Below, piece by piece: positions 41,088 to 49,980 of a stretch of 64,000 nucleotides of DNA (within the stretch, counting starts at the first letter, position 1; each line of letters begins with the position of its first letter). Under the pieces are notes generated by a model. That model searched no databases. It had not been told where the DNA came from and saw only the letters and a program-made list of their open reading frames with translations. The DNA lies in assembly GCA_964426135.1 (NCBI GenBank), contig CAYRPN010000002.1, positions 1 to 64,000 of the forward strand, written 5' to 3'. Source of the stretch: CAYRPN01 sp964426135 (GTDB taxonomy: Bacteria; Planctomycetota; Phycisphaerae; Phycisphaerales; Phycisphaeraceae). Both the position numbers and the translations under genes were made by a program.

Positions 41088-41579
41088 ATGGACATGGACA
41101 AAGACGTTCTCAAGCAGGTCGGCGAAGCGATCGGTCGCATTCCCTCCGGCATTTTCATTCTCACCGCGACGTTTGAAGACCGCCGCATGGGCATGATCGC
41201 CAGTTGGATTCAGCAGGCGTCGTTCGAGCCGCCGATGATCAGCATCGCGATCGCCAAGGGCCGGCCGATCATGCCGCTGATCAGCAATTCGCATCACTTC
41301 GCGCTGTGCCAGGTGCCCAAGGGGGACAAGGTGCTGATGCGGAAGTTCTCGCAGCGCATCGAGGCGGCGGAGGATCCATTCCTTGGATTCAACCTCGTGC
41401 AGAACACGGTGAACCGAGCCCCGGTGTTGGCCGATGCCTTGGGCTACCTCGAGTGCGACCTCGTCTGCCACATGGATTACGAGGGCGATCACGACATCTT
41501 CATCGGACGAGTGGTCGCGGGGAGATACCACGACGGGGATCCGTTCATCCACGTGCGCGAGAATGGCCTGAAGTATTGA
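41088..41579 (+). CDS. Flavin reductase family protein
   Basis: Protein of 163 aa with the split-barrel FMN-binding fold of flavin reductases and related oxygenase partners. GRIPSGIFILTATF (first strand), GMIASWIQQASFEPPMISIAI, and then the flavin-contacting stretch LISNSHHFALCQVPKGD and HMDYEGDHDIFIGRVV are typical. The start is uncertain among 41052, 41088 and 41094. The 289 bases between this gene and the dehydrogenase contain no other gene. It may reduce FMN or protein-bound flavin. Confidence 0.88.
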   Translation: MDMDKDVLKQVGEAIGRIPSGIFILTATFEDRRMGMIASWIQQASFEPPMISIAIAKGRPIMPLISNSHHFALCQVPKGDKVLMRKFSQRIEAAEDPFLGFNLVQNTVNRAPVLADALGYLECDLVCHMDYEGDHDIFIGRVVAGRYHDGDPFIHVRENGLKY

Positions 41580-41659
41580 AGAGGGATTGGCGCTTGCAGT
41601 GCACGGATTGACCGCACCCTTGCAGCTTGAGTTCACGTTGCGTCGACGAGATCGGGGTG

Positions 41660-41749
41660 CCATGGGTAAGCGCAGGCTCGGCGGAGCTTACCCGTGCGCC
41701 TTGTGTCAACTTCGCACGGGCAAGCTCCGAGGACTCCGCTTGCCCATGG
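41660..41749. repeat. Inverted-repeat doublet, family O
   Basis: The arm 41660-41698 (CCATGGGTAAGCGCAGGCTC...) and the inverse arm 41713-41749 (CGCACGGGCAAGCTCCGAGG...) lie 14 bp apart. A single copy is at about 19318-19358. Confidence 0.8.
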
Positions 41750-41808
41750 CCCCCGAGGCCCCCGAGGCACCTGAGCGCGAAGAACCCAGACGCTTTCCTC
41801 CAACTACT

Positions 41809-41836
41809 CACTCCTCACTCCACACTCCACACTCCT
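41809..41836. repeat. Heptad array CACTCCT/CACTCCA before nagA
   Basis: Four tandem heptamers, CACTCCT, CACTCCA, CACTCCA, CACTCCT, end four bases before the ATG at 41841. The pyrimidine-rich array occupies the position where a Shine-Dalgarno sequence would be expected, and none is visible. Confidence 0.9.
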
Positions 41837-41840
41837 CTCC

Positions 41841-42764
41841 ATGCCTCCGTCTCCCGGCTACTTCGACCTGCAGGTGAACGGCTACGGCGGCGTCGATTTC
41901 AATCAGGATGACCTCACTCCGCAGCAGCTTCATCAGGCGTGCGAGTTGCTTGCCACGCATGGCGTGGCTGGCATCCTTGCGACGTTCATCACCGAGAAGA
42001 TTGACCTGATGTGCTCGCGCATTGCGAGACTGGTCGACCTGCGCAGCCGCGATCGCCTGGCGCAGCACCTGATTGCCGGCATCCACATCGAAGGACCGTT
42101 CATCAACGAGACGCCTGGTTATGTCGGTGCGCATCCCGCCGATGCGGTGCGACCGGCGAATGTCGATGATGTGAAGCGGTTGCTCGAAGCGTGCGGTGGT
42201 CTGGCGCGATTGATCACGCTGGCGCCGGAACGCGATCCCGCTTGTGCCGTGACGCACTACCTTTCCCGCGCGGGCATCACGGTTTCAGCCGGTCACAGCA
42301 ATGCGAGCGTCGACGAACTGCGCGCCGCGATCGACGCCGGCCTTTCCATGTACACCCATCTGGGCAATGGTTGCCCCATGAATGTCAACCGCCACGACAA
42401 CATCATCCAGCGCGTGCTCAACCTTCGCGAGCGTCTGTTCATCACATTCATCCCCGACGGCGTGCATGTGCCGTTCTTCGCGCTGCGGAATTATCTGGAT
42501 CTGGTGGGGCTCGATCGGGCGGTGATGGTGACCGACGCGGTGGCGCCGGCGGGCATGGGGCCGGGGCGATATCAACTGGGACGGTGGGATTTGCAGATCG
42601 GCGAGGACATGGTCGCGCGGGCGCCCGACGGCTCCCACCTGATCGGGTCGGCAGTGACGATGCCGCGGGCGATGGCGAATCTGATCGCCCACGTCGGACT
42701 CAGCGAAGGCGACGCGCTGCGACTGCTGCGCGATAACCCGCTGCGGGCGATTCGGCCTAGATAG
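41841..42764 (+). CDS. nagA: N-acetylglucosamine-6-phosphate deacetylase-like protein
   Basis: Protein of 307 aa, amidohydrolase superfamily. FDLQVNGYGGVDFN is the metal-region start, GIHIEGPFINET the signature, and GITVSAGHSNASVDELRAAI and MVTDAVAPAGMGPGRYQLG hold the metal-binding His and catalytic Asp. It is shorter than the usual 380 aa because the amino-terminal beta-sandwich strands are missing; the sequence begins directly at the barrel. It should convert GlcNAc-6-P to GlcN-6-P plus acetate, if the truncated form folds. The K+ channel gene begins 18 bases later. Confidence 0.88.
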   Translation: MPPSPGYFDLQVNGYGGVDFNQDDLTPQQLHQACELLATHGVAGILATFITEKIDLMCSRIARLVDLRSRDRLAQHLIAGIHIEGPFINETPGYVGAHPADAVRPANVDDVKRLLEACGGLARLITLAPERDPACAVTHYLSRAGITVSAGHSNASVDELRAAIDAGLSMYTHLGNGCPMNVNRHDNIIQRVLNLRERLFITFIPDGVHVPFFALRNYLDLVGLDRAVMVTDAVAPAGMGPGRYQLGRWDLQIGEDMVARAPDGSHLIGSAVTMPRAMANLIAHVGLSEGDALRLLRDNPLRAIRPR

Positions 42765-42782
42765 GCATGGATCGGCGGTGAC

Positions 42783-43763
42783 GTGCTCCAGAAGCAGATG
42801 ATTCCATCCGATATCTCATCTGGTCTGTTCTGCCGGATGCTCGCCATGTTCTTCCAAAAAAGTCATCAACCCGGGTCGCTGATCGACGCATCTGAACCAG
42901 AGAGACAGGAGAACGCGCTGCTTGGTCTGGCTTCGCTGTCGCCCGAATCTTTCCAGGGCCCTGAGATTGCCACGCTGTTTGAACTGGCGGAGCGGCCGGC
43001 GAACAAGGAGATCGAACTCCAGGCCGCCGCCTTGCTTTCACAACTCTACCCGGCACGGGCCCCGCGCGATCCGGCCTTCGCCCGCCGGGCCCATCGCATC
43101 CTGCTTGCCGATCTGCGGGATGATTCGATTTCTCTCAAGCATCGCGATGTGAGCTGGCTGGCGATCGCCCACTTGCGCGACGCCAATCTCGAGCATGTTC
43201 CGTGGGAAAGCGTCGAGGAAGTCGTGGCCGCGGTCGAGTGCTTCTACGGCATGGACCACGACGGCATGACCTCTCACGACGCTCAGCGGCGCGTGCGCGA
43301 TCTTCTGAAGAGCGCATGCGGACGATTCATTGAGCAGGAGCGATGGGAGTCCGCGTTTCGCCTGATGTCGCGAGTTCACATCAGCGACGACCTGATCGAT
43401 GCCGAACTGTTCCGGCTGCGAAATGTGCTGAATCTGTATGAGCAGCGCCGCTCGCGACGATTCGGTCGGTGGATGAGGCATCTGCTGGCGGCGCTGTGGA
43501 CCTACCTTATCGCGGTCGCACCCGTGCTGTTCATGGCACTGGAAAACGACGCACGCCTGCGTGCCGCCCTGGCGCCGGCAAACTGGATTAAGGCGTTTTA
43601 CTGGAGCATGATCACCGCGACCACGGTCGGCTACGGCGACGTCTATCCCATCACCGACGCCGGCATGATTCTGGCGGTGGGGAACGCGCTGATGGGCGTC
43701 ACCACCATCGGTGTGATCTCCGGGCTGCTGCTGAATTCGCTGGCCGCCCGGCAGATCGGCTGA
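42783..43763 (+). CDS. Potassium channel protein with helical N-terminal domain
   Basis: Protein of 326 aa. Residues 281-286 are the K+ selectivity filter TVGYGD, preceded by the pore helix and by one membrane span (about 233-253), and followed by a second span (about 293-318). The first 230 residues are soluble and helical (FELAERPANKEIELQAAALL, RRVRDLLKSAC), with no known ligand-binding fold recognised, and may be a sensor or a gating ring. It is a two-helix KcsA-like pore with reversed order, regulatory domain first. The gene follows nagA closely, probably by read-through. Confidence 0.87.
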   Translation: MLQKQMIPSDISSGLFCRMLAMFFQKSHQPGSLIDASEPERQENALLGLASLSPESFQGPEIATLFELAERPANKEIELQAAALLSQLYPARAPRDPAFARRAHRILLADLRDDSISLKHRDVSWLAIAHLRDANLEHVPWESVEEVVAAVECFYGMDHDGMTSHDAQRRVRDLLKSACGRFIEQERWESAFRLMSRVHISDDLIDAELFRLRNVLNLYEQRRSRRFGRWMRHLLAALWTYLIAVAPVLFMALENDARLRAALAPANWIKAFYWSMITATTVGYGDVYPITDAGMILAVGNALMGVTTIGVISGLLLNSLAARQIG

Positions 43764-43785
43764 TTCCCGCCGGCTCGCGCGACTT

Positions 43786-44529
43786 TCACTTCCGCTTCGC
43801 CAGGGCCTCGGCAATGCTTGCCGCTGCGCAGTTGGCGACGAACTTGTTGCCCGCCGCGTTCAGATGCACGCGGTCACCCGTGAGAATGCCACTCTCCTTG
43901 TTCGCCTTGTTGTTTTCTTTCAGGTGATCGAGAAACGCCTTGCGCAGATCGCAAAGCACCAGGTTGTTCTCCTTCGCGATCTTTCGGCTGATGTCGGCGT
44001 ACGCGTCCAGATTGCCATCGTGCTTGTTGGTGCCATCCGTCTTCTCACCGATCACGCTGGGCGTCGCCAGCACCACCATCGCGCCGGCGTCCTGGATGCG
44101 CTTGATCACGTCGAGCAGCCCTGATTCGAAGTTCTCCTTCGTCGTGCCCTTGCCGCTGTCCCAGTGCCAGACGTCGTTGATGCCGATGTAAATGAACACG
44201 ATCGTGGGCTTCTTGCTGATCACATCTTTCTCGACGCGCCGTTGCAGGTCGGGCACCTTGTTGCCGCTGATGCCTGCCTTGACGAGTTCGATCTTCTTCT
44301 CCGCCTGCTGTGCAGCCAGCGCTTGCTCGATCACCCAGATGTAGCCGTTCTTGCCTGCTCCGCCCTGGGTAATGGAATCGCCGAGAAACGCGATCTTGTC
44401 GCCGGCTTTCAGGGGCGAGTTCTTGCCGACGAGCGAGTCGATGCCAGTGCTATCATCGGCACGGACCGTGGTGTGGGCGACCAGCGAGAAGAAGAACAGA
44501 ACGGTTGCGAGGGCGCGGGCGAACTTCAT
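43786..44529 (-). CDS. Secreted SGNH/GDSL hydrolase
   Basis: Protein of 247 aa. The signal peptide (MKFARALATVLFFFSLVAHTTVRAD) is followed by the catalytic blocks of SGNH hydrolases: FLGDSITQG with Ser52, AGISGNKV with Gly, YIGINDVW with Asn118, and GDRVHLNAAGN with Asp219 and His222. An esterase or acetyl-hydrolase of carbohydrates is likely. GGAG lies seven bases before the ATG. It is convergent with the K+ channel gene. Confidence 0.92.
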   Translation of the reverse strand: MKFARALATVLFFFSLVAHTTVRADDSTGIDSLVGKNSPLKAGDKIAFLGDSITQGGAGKNGYIWVIEQALAAQQAEKKIELVKAGISGNKVPDLQRRVEKDVISKKPTIVFIYIGINDVWHWDSGKGTTKENFESGLLDVIKRIQDAGAMVVLATPSVIGEKTDGTNKHDGNLDAYADISRKIAKENNLVLCDLRKAFLDHLKENNKANKESGILTGDRVHLNAAGNKFVANCAAASIAEALAKRK

Positions 44530-44663
44530 GGCGATCTCCATAGGGGTTGACATGACATTGGCGGCGGAAGGAAACAGGATACGGATTTTGTCGTCGAATG
44601 AATCGGCGGGGCCAGGCTCGCGTTCGCGATACCTTGGCCACTCATCTGGGTTCGGCGGCGTTT

Positions 44664-45875
44664 CTAACCGGCGGGATTTGGCGGTGTGTTCCCGCTCAAG
44701 ACCTCGCTGTAAAGCCGCTCGAGCGCGGCGGTCATCGCGTGTTGGTCGAAGTTCTGCTTCACATGGGCGCGCCCTTGGTCGGCCAAGATGCGAGCCTCTG
44801 CGGAATGATCGAGCGTCCATGCGATGGCATCACGAAATGCATCGAGACTGCCGGCGGGCACCAGTTTGCCGGTGTGGCCGTCGATGCAGACCTGCGGGAT
44901 TCCGCCGACGTCGTACGCCACGATCGGGCAGCCACTGAGCAGCGCCTCGACTAGCGTGCGGCTCTGGCCTTCCTGGTAGGAGGGCAACACCATGACATCC
45001 ATTGCACGGTAAAGTTCCGCCACGCGCTTCAGCGGGAGAAGGCCGGTGAAAATCACGCGCTCCGCGACTCCGCGCTGGCGAGCCAGTTCCTCGATTGCTC
45101 CGCGATGCCAGCCATCGCCGACAAAGAGCAGTCGCAACTGCGGATGGCGCTCGATCAACTTGCCTGCAATAGTCAGCAGATCGGCGTGGCCCTTCAAGGG
45201 ATCGATACGGGCGACAAGTCCGACGACGGGCGCATCCATCGGAATGTTCAACGCCGCTCGGACTTTCGTTCGAAACTGCTCGCGCGATGTGGCATCCCGG
45301 GTCGTACTGCCGCCTGCCGTCTCCCAGAAATCCACATCCACGCCGCTGGGAATCACGCGGTACTGTTCCTTCCGCCCGATGCCGTGGGCGAGAAAGAGAT
45401 CGACCATCGGCTGCGTAATCCCGACGAGTCGGTGACACCGCTTCGCGGCCCAGCGCTCGGCGGCGATGTAGGCGCGACGAATCGGCCACCACTGCTTCTC
45501 GTGAAACGGCGAGCCGTGGATCGTGTGAATCACCGCCGGCACTTTTTCGCTCCACGCCGCGGCCCGGCCGAGAATGCCGGCCTTGCTGCTGTGCGTGTGA
45601 ACCACATCCGGGCGAACGTCTCGGATGATCCTGCGGATCGCGCGATAGCAGAACCAGTCGTGCCCGGGCAGGATCGATCGCCGCATCGACGGCACTTCGA
45701 TCAGCGTCGCACCGCTTTGTTTCGCTTCCTCCAACAACGATCCTTCGGGTCCATAGATCGGGCCATAGGCCAGATGCACGCGGTGCCCCGCGGCCACCTG
45801 CGCAGCACAACTCATCACGGTGTTCTGCTGCGCACCGCCTGCGATCAGCCGCGTGATGATGTGGAGGATGGTCAT
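44664..45875 (-). CDS. Glycosyltransferase family 4 protein
   Basis: Protein of 403 aa with GT-B fold. ILHIITRLIAGGAQQNTV is the donor/acceptor loop, VVHTHSSKAGILGRAAA the conserved amino-domain His region, VGLVARIDPLKGHADLL the interdomain strand, and PSYQEGQSRTLVEALLSGCPIVA the E-x7-E loop. Likely a surface-glycan transferase. Seven copies of AGCCGTT-type heptamer start eight bases upstream of the start codon. Confidence 0.93.
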   Translation of the reverse strand: MTILHIITRLIAGGAQQNTVMSCAAQVAAGHRVHLAYGPIYGPEGSLLEEAKQSGATLIEVPSMRRSILPGHDWFCYRAIRRIIRDVRPDVVHTHSSKAGILGRAAAWSEKVPAVIHTIHGSPFHEKQWWPIRRAYIAAERWAAKRCHRLVGITQPMVDLFLAHGIGRKEQYRVIPSGVDVDFWETAGGSTTRDATSREQFRTKVRAALNIPMDAPVVGLVARIDPLKGHADLLTIAGKLIERHPQLRLLFVGDGWHRGAIEELARQRGVAERVIFTGLLPLKRVAELYRAMDVMVLPSYQEGQSRTLVEALLSGCPIVAYDVGGIPQVCIDGHTGKLVPAGSLDAFRDAIAWTLDHSAEARILADQGRAHVKQNFDQHAMTAALERLYSEVLSGNTPPNPAG

Positions 45876-45883
45876 GGAAAAAA

Positions 45884-46028
45884 AGCCGTTAGCCGTTAGC
45901 CGTTAGCCGTTAGCCATTAGTCGTTAGCCGTTAGACTCAATCCGTTCGCTCAAGACCTGTCGGCTACCGGCGCCGTTTGAATTCTGCCTCCAGGCTAACG
46001 GCTGTCGGCTACCGGCTCGCGGCTCACA
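45884..46028. repeat. Inverted heptad arrays AGCCGTT / AACGGCT between GT4 and truA
   Basis: 45884-45932 holds seven heptamers (AGCCGTT, with AGCCATT and AGTCGTT variants). 45997-46024 holds the inverse as AACGGCT, GTCGGCT, ACCGGCT, CGCGGCT. The stop codon of truA (CTA at 45995-45997) lies at the edge of the right array. Confidence 0.88.
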
Positions 46029-46855
46029 GCCTCTGTGCCATACCTGATCCATTCCAGGCACAAGCCCTCCGGCGGCAGCGTGGGGCCGGCCTGCTCGCGC
46101 TTGCCGCTGGCGATGATCTGGTCGATCACCTGCGGCTCGAAGTGGCCGCGACCGACCTCCACCAGCGTGCCGGCGACGATGCGCACCGTGTTGTAGAGAA
46201 AGCCATCGCCCTCGATCACCACATGCACTTCCGGGCCGACGCCTTGCTCGTCCCAGGGGTTGACCGGATTGTAGCGCTCCACCCGGCAATCGAAGATGGT
46301 GCGCACCGTGGTGAGCCGCCCGTGACCGGCGGCGGCGAAACCGGCGATGTCGTGCGTACCGATGAGCCTTTGCGCCGCGGCGTTCATGCGCCCCACATCC
46401 AGCGTCGTCCAGCAGTGCCACACACCCAGTCTCCGCAGCAGCGGCCGGCTGGAACTGTTGAACATGCGGTAGCGATACCGCTTGTGCCGCGCGCCGCTGA
46501 TCGCATCGAAATCGGCGCCCACTTCCTCCGCGGCGACAATCTCCACGTCTTCCGGCAGCCGGCTGTTGATCGCCTGCGCCAGCCGCCGAGTCGGAATCCG
46601 CGTGGCGGCGTCGAAGTGCGCCACCTGTCCACGCGCATGCACGCCCGCATCCGTCCGGCTGGCGCCCACCAGCGTCACGGGCTGGGCCGTCACTCGCGCC
46701 ACGGTGCTCTCGACCACCGCCTGCACGGTGCGCAACGGTTCGCCCTGCGGCGGCTCCTGCTTCTGCCACCCGTGAAACAGCGTGCCGTCGTAGGCGATCG
46801 TGAGCTTGTATCGCTGTCGTGCGGGAGCGGAAGTTGTCGCCGGTTCATCGGACAT
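45995..46855 (-). CDS. truA: tRNA pseudouridine(38-40) synthase TruA
   Basis: Protein of 286 aa that forms pseudouridine at positions 38-40 of the anticodon arm. YKLTIAYDGTLFHGWQKQ and GASRTDAGVHARGQVAHF (with catalytic Asp69) are the family marks, followed by YRYRMFNSSSRPLL and GDGFLYNTVRIVAGTLVEVGRG. Its length equals the bacterial norm. The start at 46855 is the first that fits; no strong ribosome site. The last codons are next to a heptad array, so the carboxy end (EPVADSR) is partly repeat-derived. Confidence 0.96.
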   Translation of the reverse strand: MSDEPATTSAPARQRYKLTIAYDGTLFHGWQKQEPPQGEPLRTVQAVVESTVARVTAQPVTLVGASRTDAGVHARGQVAHFDAATRIPTRRLAQAINSRLPEDVEIVAAEEVGADFDAISGARHKRYRYRMFNSSSRPLLRRLGVWHCWTTLDVGRMNAAAQRLIGTHDIAGFAAAGHGRLTTVRTIFDCRVERYNPVNPWDEQGVGPEVHVVIEGDGFLYNTVRIVAGTLVEVGRGHFEPQVIDQIIASGKREQAGPTLPPEGLCLEWIRYGTEAVSREPVADSR

Positions 46856-47018
46856 GTCGGAGATGGTGCAATGGCGGACGCGAAGAGGCAAACTGGGATG
46901 GGTGGGTTGTCGGATGAGCAGGCAGTTTTGTGTGGATGAGCCGCGCGGCTTGCGACATCAAGTAATCTGTTGGAACCCACACCAAGTCTGCCGCGTCTGA
47001 CTTTGAACGGAGGTTCCT

Positions 47019-48323
47019 ATGTGCATGTCTCGATCTCGCATTCTGATCGCCGCGATTTTTCTTGCCTGCCTTTTCGCTCTGCCTGCCCGCGCCGGACTGC
47101 TGTCAGGCGAACTGGTCGGCGATGATGTGGTTGCGGTTCTCTGGCTTGATGCGGCCCGGTTGGATCCGGTCGCCTTGCAGAAACAGTCGGAGGCGATTCT
47201 CGGCGAAAACGCGAAGCAACTCGAACAGCCGCTGCGCCAGCTTACCGCGGTGCGGCAGGCATTCATGGCAGTAGGCGGCACCGGCTTTGGGTTCGTGTTC
47301 CGCGGCCCCGATGTGAACGGGCGCGTGCCGGAGCCGGACGCCTTTGTGAAACTGCAGGAAGGTAAGGATGCCGATGGCCTGATCGCCATGGTCACCGGCA
47401 TGGCGGGCAACCGTGCGACGGTGGCCGCGGTCGACAAGGCCACGATCGTCGTGTCCACACGCGAAGCGCTGGCCAAAGTGAAGCCCGGCAAACAGCACCC
47501 CGCCTTCGAGAAAATGCTGGCAGCCCAGGAGAACGCCGCGATAGCCGTGGCGTTCATCAGCAGCGAGTCGCTGCGGAACATGGTGGCGGCGGAGAAAGAA
47601 CGCACGCTCCGGCGGGAGGAGCGGAACCCCGGGGTGGCCGAGGTTTTCGCCCTGACCGAGCAGTTGGTTGCGGCCAGGCAGGTTGCCGGGGCGGTCGTCA
47701 TTGGCCCGCAGATCAAAGTGATTGCCACGGCGACGGCGACCGACGAGGCTGCGGCACGAAAACTGGCGGAGCAGGTACCCGCGTCAATCGCGATGATGCG
47801 CAAGCTCAGCCAGGGACGGGCCAGCGAGTTGACGCTTCTGGCGGCGCTGATGTCAGGCGTCAAAGTTGAGACGCAGGGGACGGCAGTCATCGGCACGCTG
47901 GAAGGGGAGTCCATGCAACAGGCCGCCAGGGCGGTCACACGGGCGCTGTTTGCCGCCCGCACTTCCGCTCGTGAAATGGTCAGCGCCACCAACATCCGTC
48001 AGTTGTCGATCGCCATCATTTCCTTCGCCGATCAGAACGGAGGCAAACTGCCCGATTCTCTCGACGATCTGGCGGACTTCGTCGGTGGGAAAGAGGCGCT
48101 TGCGAAACTGATCGCCCATCCAACCACGGGCGAGGCGGTCGGAGTGCAGTACACGAAAGTGGCCGCGAAATGGACAGACGTGAAGATGCCGTCGGCCACC
48201 GTCATCCTTCGCGAGATGCGCGGCGGGAAAGTGTACGAAACGGGCTGGGCCGGTTTCCTCGACGGGCACATCCAGCGTCTCGACCAGCCTGCGCCGGCGA
48301 AGAAAATCGAGAGCCCGCGATGA
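47019..48323 (+). CDS. Secreted protein of unknown function
   Basis: Protein of 434 aa. The signal peptide (MCMSRSRILIAAIFLACLFALPARAG) is followed by an alpha/beta region VVAVLWLDAARLDPVALQKQ, then long helices. The carboxy part has NIRQLSIAIISFADQNGGKLPDSLDDL, which is the pattern seen in planctomycete and Verrucomicrobia secreted or pseudopilin-like proteins. CGGAGG precedes the ATG. The whole protein matches no family I can name. It diverges from truA. Confidence 0.7.
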   Translation: MCMSRSRILIAAIFLACLFALPARAGLLSGELVGDDVVAVLWLDAARLDPVALQKQSEAILGENAKQLEQPLRQLTAVRQAFMAVGGTGFGFVFRGPDVNGRVPEPDAFVKLQEGKDADGLIAMVTGMAGNRATVAAVDKATIVVSTREALAKVKPGKQHPAFEKMLAAQENAAIAVAFISSESLRNMVAAEKERTLRREERNPGVAEVFALTEQLVAARQVAGAVVIGPQIKVIATATATDEAAARKLAEQVPASIAMMRKLSQGRASELTLLAALMSGVKVETQGTAVIGTLEGESMQQAARAVTRALFAARTSAREMVSATNIRQLSIAIISFADQNGGKLPDSLDDLADFVGGKEALAKLIAHPTTGEAVGVQYTKVAAKWTDVKMPSATVILREMRGGKVYETGWAGFLDGHIQRLDQPAPAKKIESPR

Positions 48324-48400
48324 GCGTTGCGAGTGTTCGAAGGCGCCAGGCGGGCATCGGTGACATGCGGGCGAAGCGCATCGATATCGAATCGCCTGCA

Positions 48401-49660
48401 TCAGGCGTTTCGCCGGGGATTCCTCGCACTCGCCTGTCTCGCCTGGCGCTGTGCATCGTCGCCGGGGTTCGCGCTGGTTGACTGCGTCGGCTGTGTCGGC
48501 ATGGCGGATGACGGCGCCGGACCGGGCGCCGTCGCGGAGCCTGCGCCATCGCCCTCACCGGATCGTGACAGGTTCTCGGCCTGGCCGAAAATCATGCGCC
48601 CCGCCGACGTCTGGTAGTGGCTGGTGACGGAGATCTCGATCTCATCGCCCACGCGGTTGCGGGCGTTTTCCACGACGACCATGGTGCCGTCTTCCAGATA
48701 ACCCACGCCCTGCGTCGGGCCTTCGCCGGGCTTCTGGATGCGCACGCGCATGCGCTCGCCCGGCAGCACGACCGGGCGCAGGGCGTTGGTGAGATCGTTG
48801 AGATTGATGACCTCGACGCCGCGCAATTCCGCGACCTTCTTCAGGTTGAAATCGGTGGTCATCAGGCGCGCCTTCATCTCCTGTGCCACGAGCACCAGTT
48901 TCTGATCGACGCCGGTGCCTTCGGGGTCGGACTCGTCGATGGTCACGTCGATCGCCTTGGTGTTCTGAAGTTTCTGGAGGATGTCGAGTCCCCGCCTGCC
49001 CTTGGCGCGTTTCAGCTTGTCGCCGGAGTCGGCGATTGTTTGCAGTTCGTTGAGCACGAATCGCGGCACGATCACCGCGCCCTGCAGGATATTCGTCGCC
49101 ACCACCTCGAGGATGCGCCCGTCGATGATCACGCTGGTGTCGAGCAGCGTGGGCCGGTTGCCGCGCACCTGCTTGGCGAACTCGACATAGGGAATGACGA
49201 ATCGGAAATCGTCCTTCGTCTGCAGCACGAGCGAGATGCCGATGTAGCAGGTGATCAGGCCGATGAACACCTTGACGCCTTCGAGCAATTGCCTCATGGC
49301 CAGCACGTGCTGCTGGGCTTCGGTGAGGCTTTTCAGTTCGTCGGGGGTGAGGTCCTTGGTGGGCGTGGAAACGTCGGGCAATGCGACGACACCGATGAGA
49401 TCGACGACGAATGAAAGGGCGTACGCGGTGAGCAGGCCGGAGACCAGGCCGAGGAAGACGCCTGACATCGCCGAGAGTTTCTTTCGGGGGGTGAGGACGT
49501 CGGTGGCGATGACGAACGCCGACACGCCCAGCGTGAGCACCAGCATCAGCACGACCTTGGTGACTGAAGCCTGCAGGCCCGCCTGGGCACCGAGAATGTA
49601 GAGCATGGCGACAGCCGTCACGAGGACGACAAAGACGCCGCGGAGGATGATGATGATCAT
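48401..49660 (-). CDS. PIN and TRAM domain membrane protein
   Basis: Protein of 419 aa. Four membrane helices fill the first 145 residues. A PIN nuclease domain at about 172-290 has LLDTSVIIDGRI (first Asp and Asp180), FVLNELQTIADSGD (Glu205), GRRGLDILQKLQ and LMTTDFNLKKVA (Asp270), so all metal-binding acids appear to be present. A TRAM domain, about 299-360 (PGERMRVRIQKPGEG...GTMVVVENAR), would bind RNA. It is the same architecture as YacL of Bacillus. The carboxy-terminal 50 residues are disordered. AGCCGTT-type heptads precede the start by 14 bases. Confidence 0.93.
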   Translation of the reverse strand: MIIIILRGVFVVLVTAVAMLYILGAQAGLQASVTKVVLMLVLTLGVSAFVIATDVLTPRKKLSAMSGVFLGLVSGLLTAYALSFVVDLIGVVALPDVSTPTKDLTPDELKSLTEAQQHVLAMRQLLEGVKVFIGLITCYIGISLVLQTKDDFRFVIPYVEFAKQVRGNRPTLLDTSVIIDGRILEVVATNILQGAVIVPRFVLNELQTIADSGDKLKRAKGRRGLDILQKLQNTKAIDVTIDESDPEGTGVDQKLVLVAQEMKARLMTTDFNLKKVAELRGVEVINLNDLTNALRPVVLPGERMRVRIQKPGEGPTQGVGYLEDGTMVVVENARNRVGDEIEISVTSHYQTSAGRMIFGQAENLSRSGEGDGAGSATAPGPAPSSAMPTQPTQSTSANPGDDAQRQARQASARNPRRNA

Positions 49661-49673
49661 GCAAACACCTGAG

Positions 49674-49723
49674 AGAGCCGAGAGCCGTTAGCCGTTAGTC
49701 AAGAGCCGCAAGCGATGAGCCGT
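49674..49723. repeat. Heptad array AGCCGTT upstream of PIN-TRAM gene
   Basis: AGCCGAG, AGCCGTT, AGCCGTT, AGTCAAG, AGCCGCA, AGCGATG, AGCCGTT at a 7-bp period. No inverse arm is obvious. The rest of 49724-49980 has no coding or RNA signal that I can name, apart from a weak hairpin ACGGGGCTTGCCCCG (about 49730-49745). Confidence 0.8.
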
Positions 49724-49980
49724 TTAGCGACGGGGCTTGCCCCGATCCCCGCGTTCAATCAAGAAAAACTCGAACAGCGGAAAGTTGATCGCGGTCGCAC
49801 CGACATTGAGGAAAGATCATCCTTCGCTTGCCCTGTTTCCATCGCTTCACTCCCGTCGCGTGCCTGCAATGCCGATCCGCTGAGGATACGTTGCTCGCTC
49901 CCATTCGCCAAGCGACAATCGCTTTGCTATCATCCTGCTCCTTCGGTCCGCGAAATGATCGCGAGGCCGACGAGATTGAC

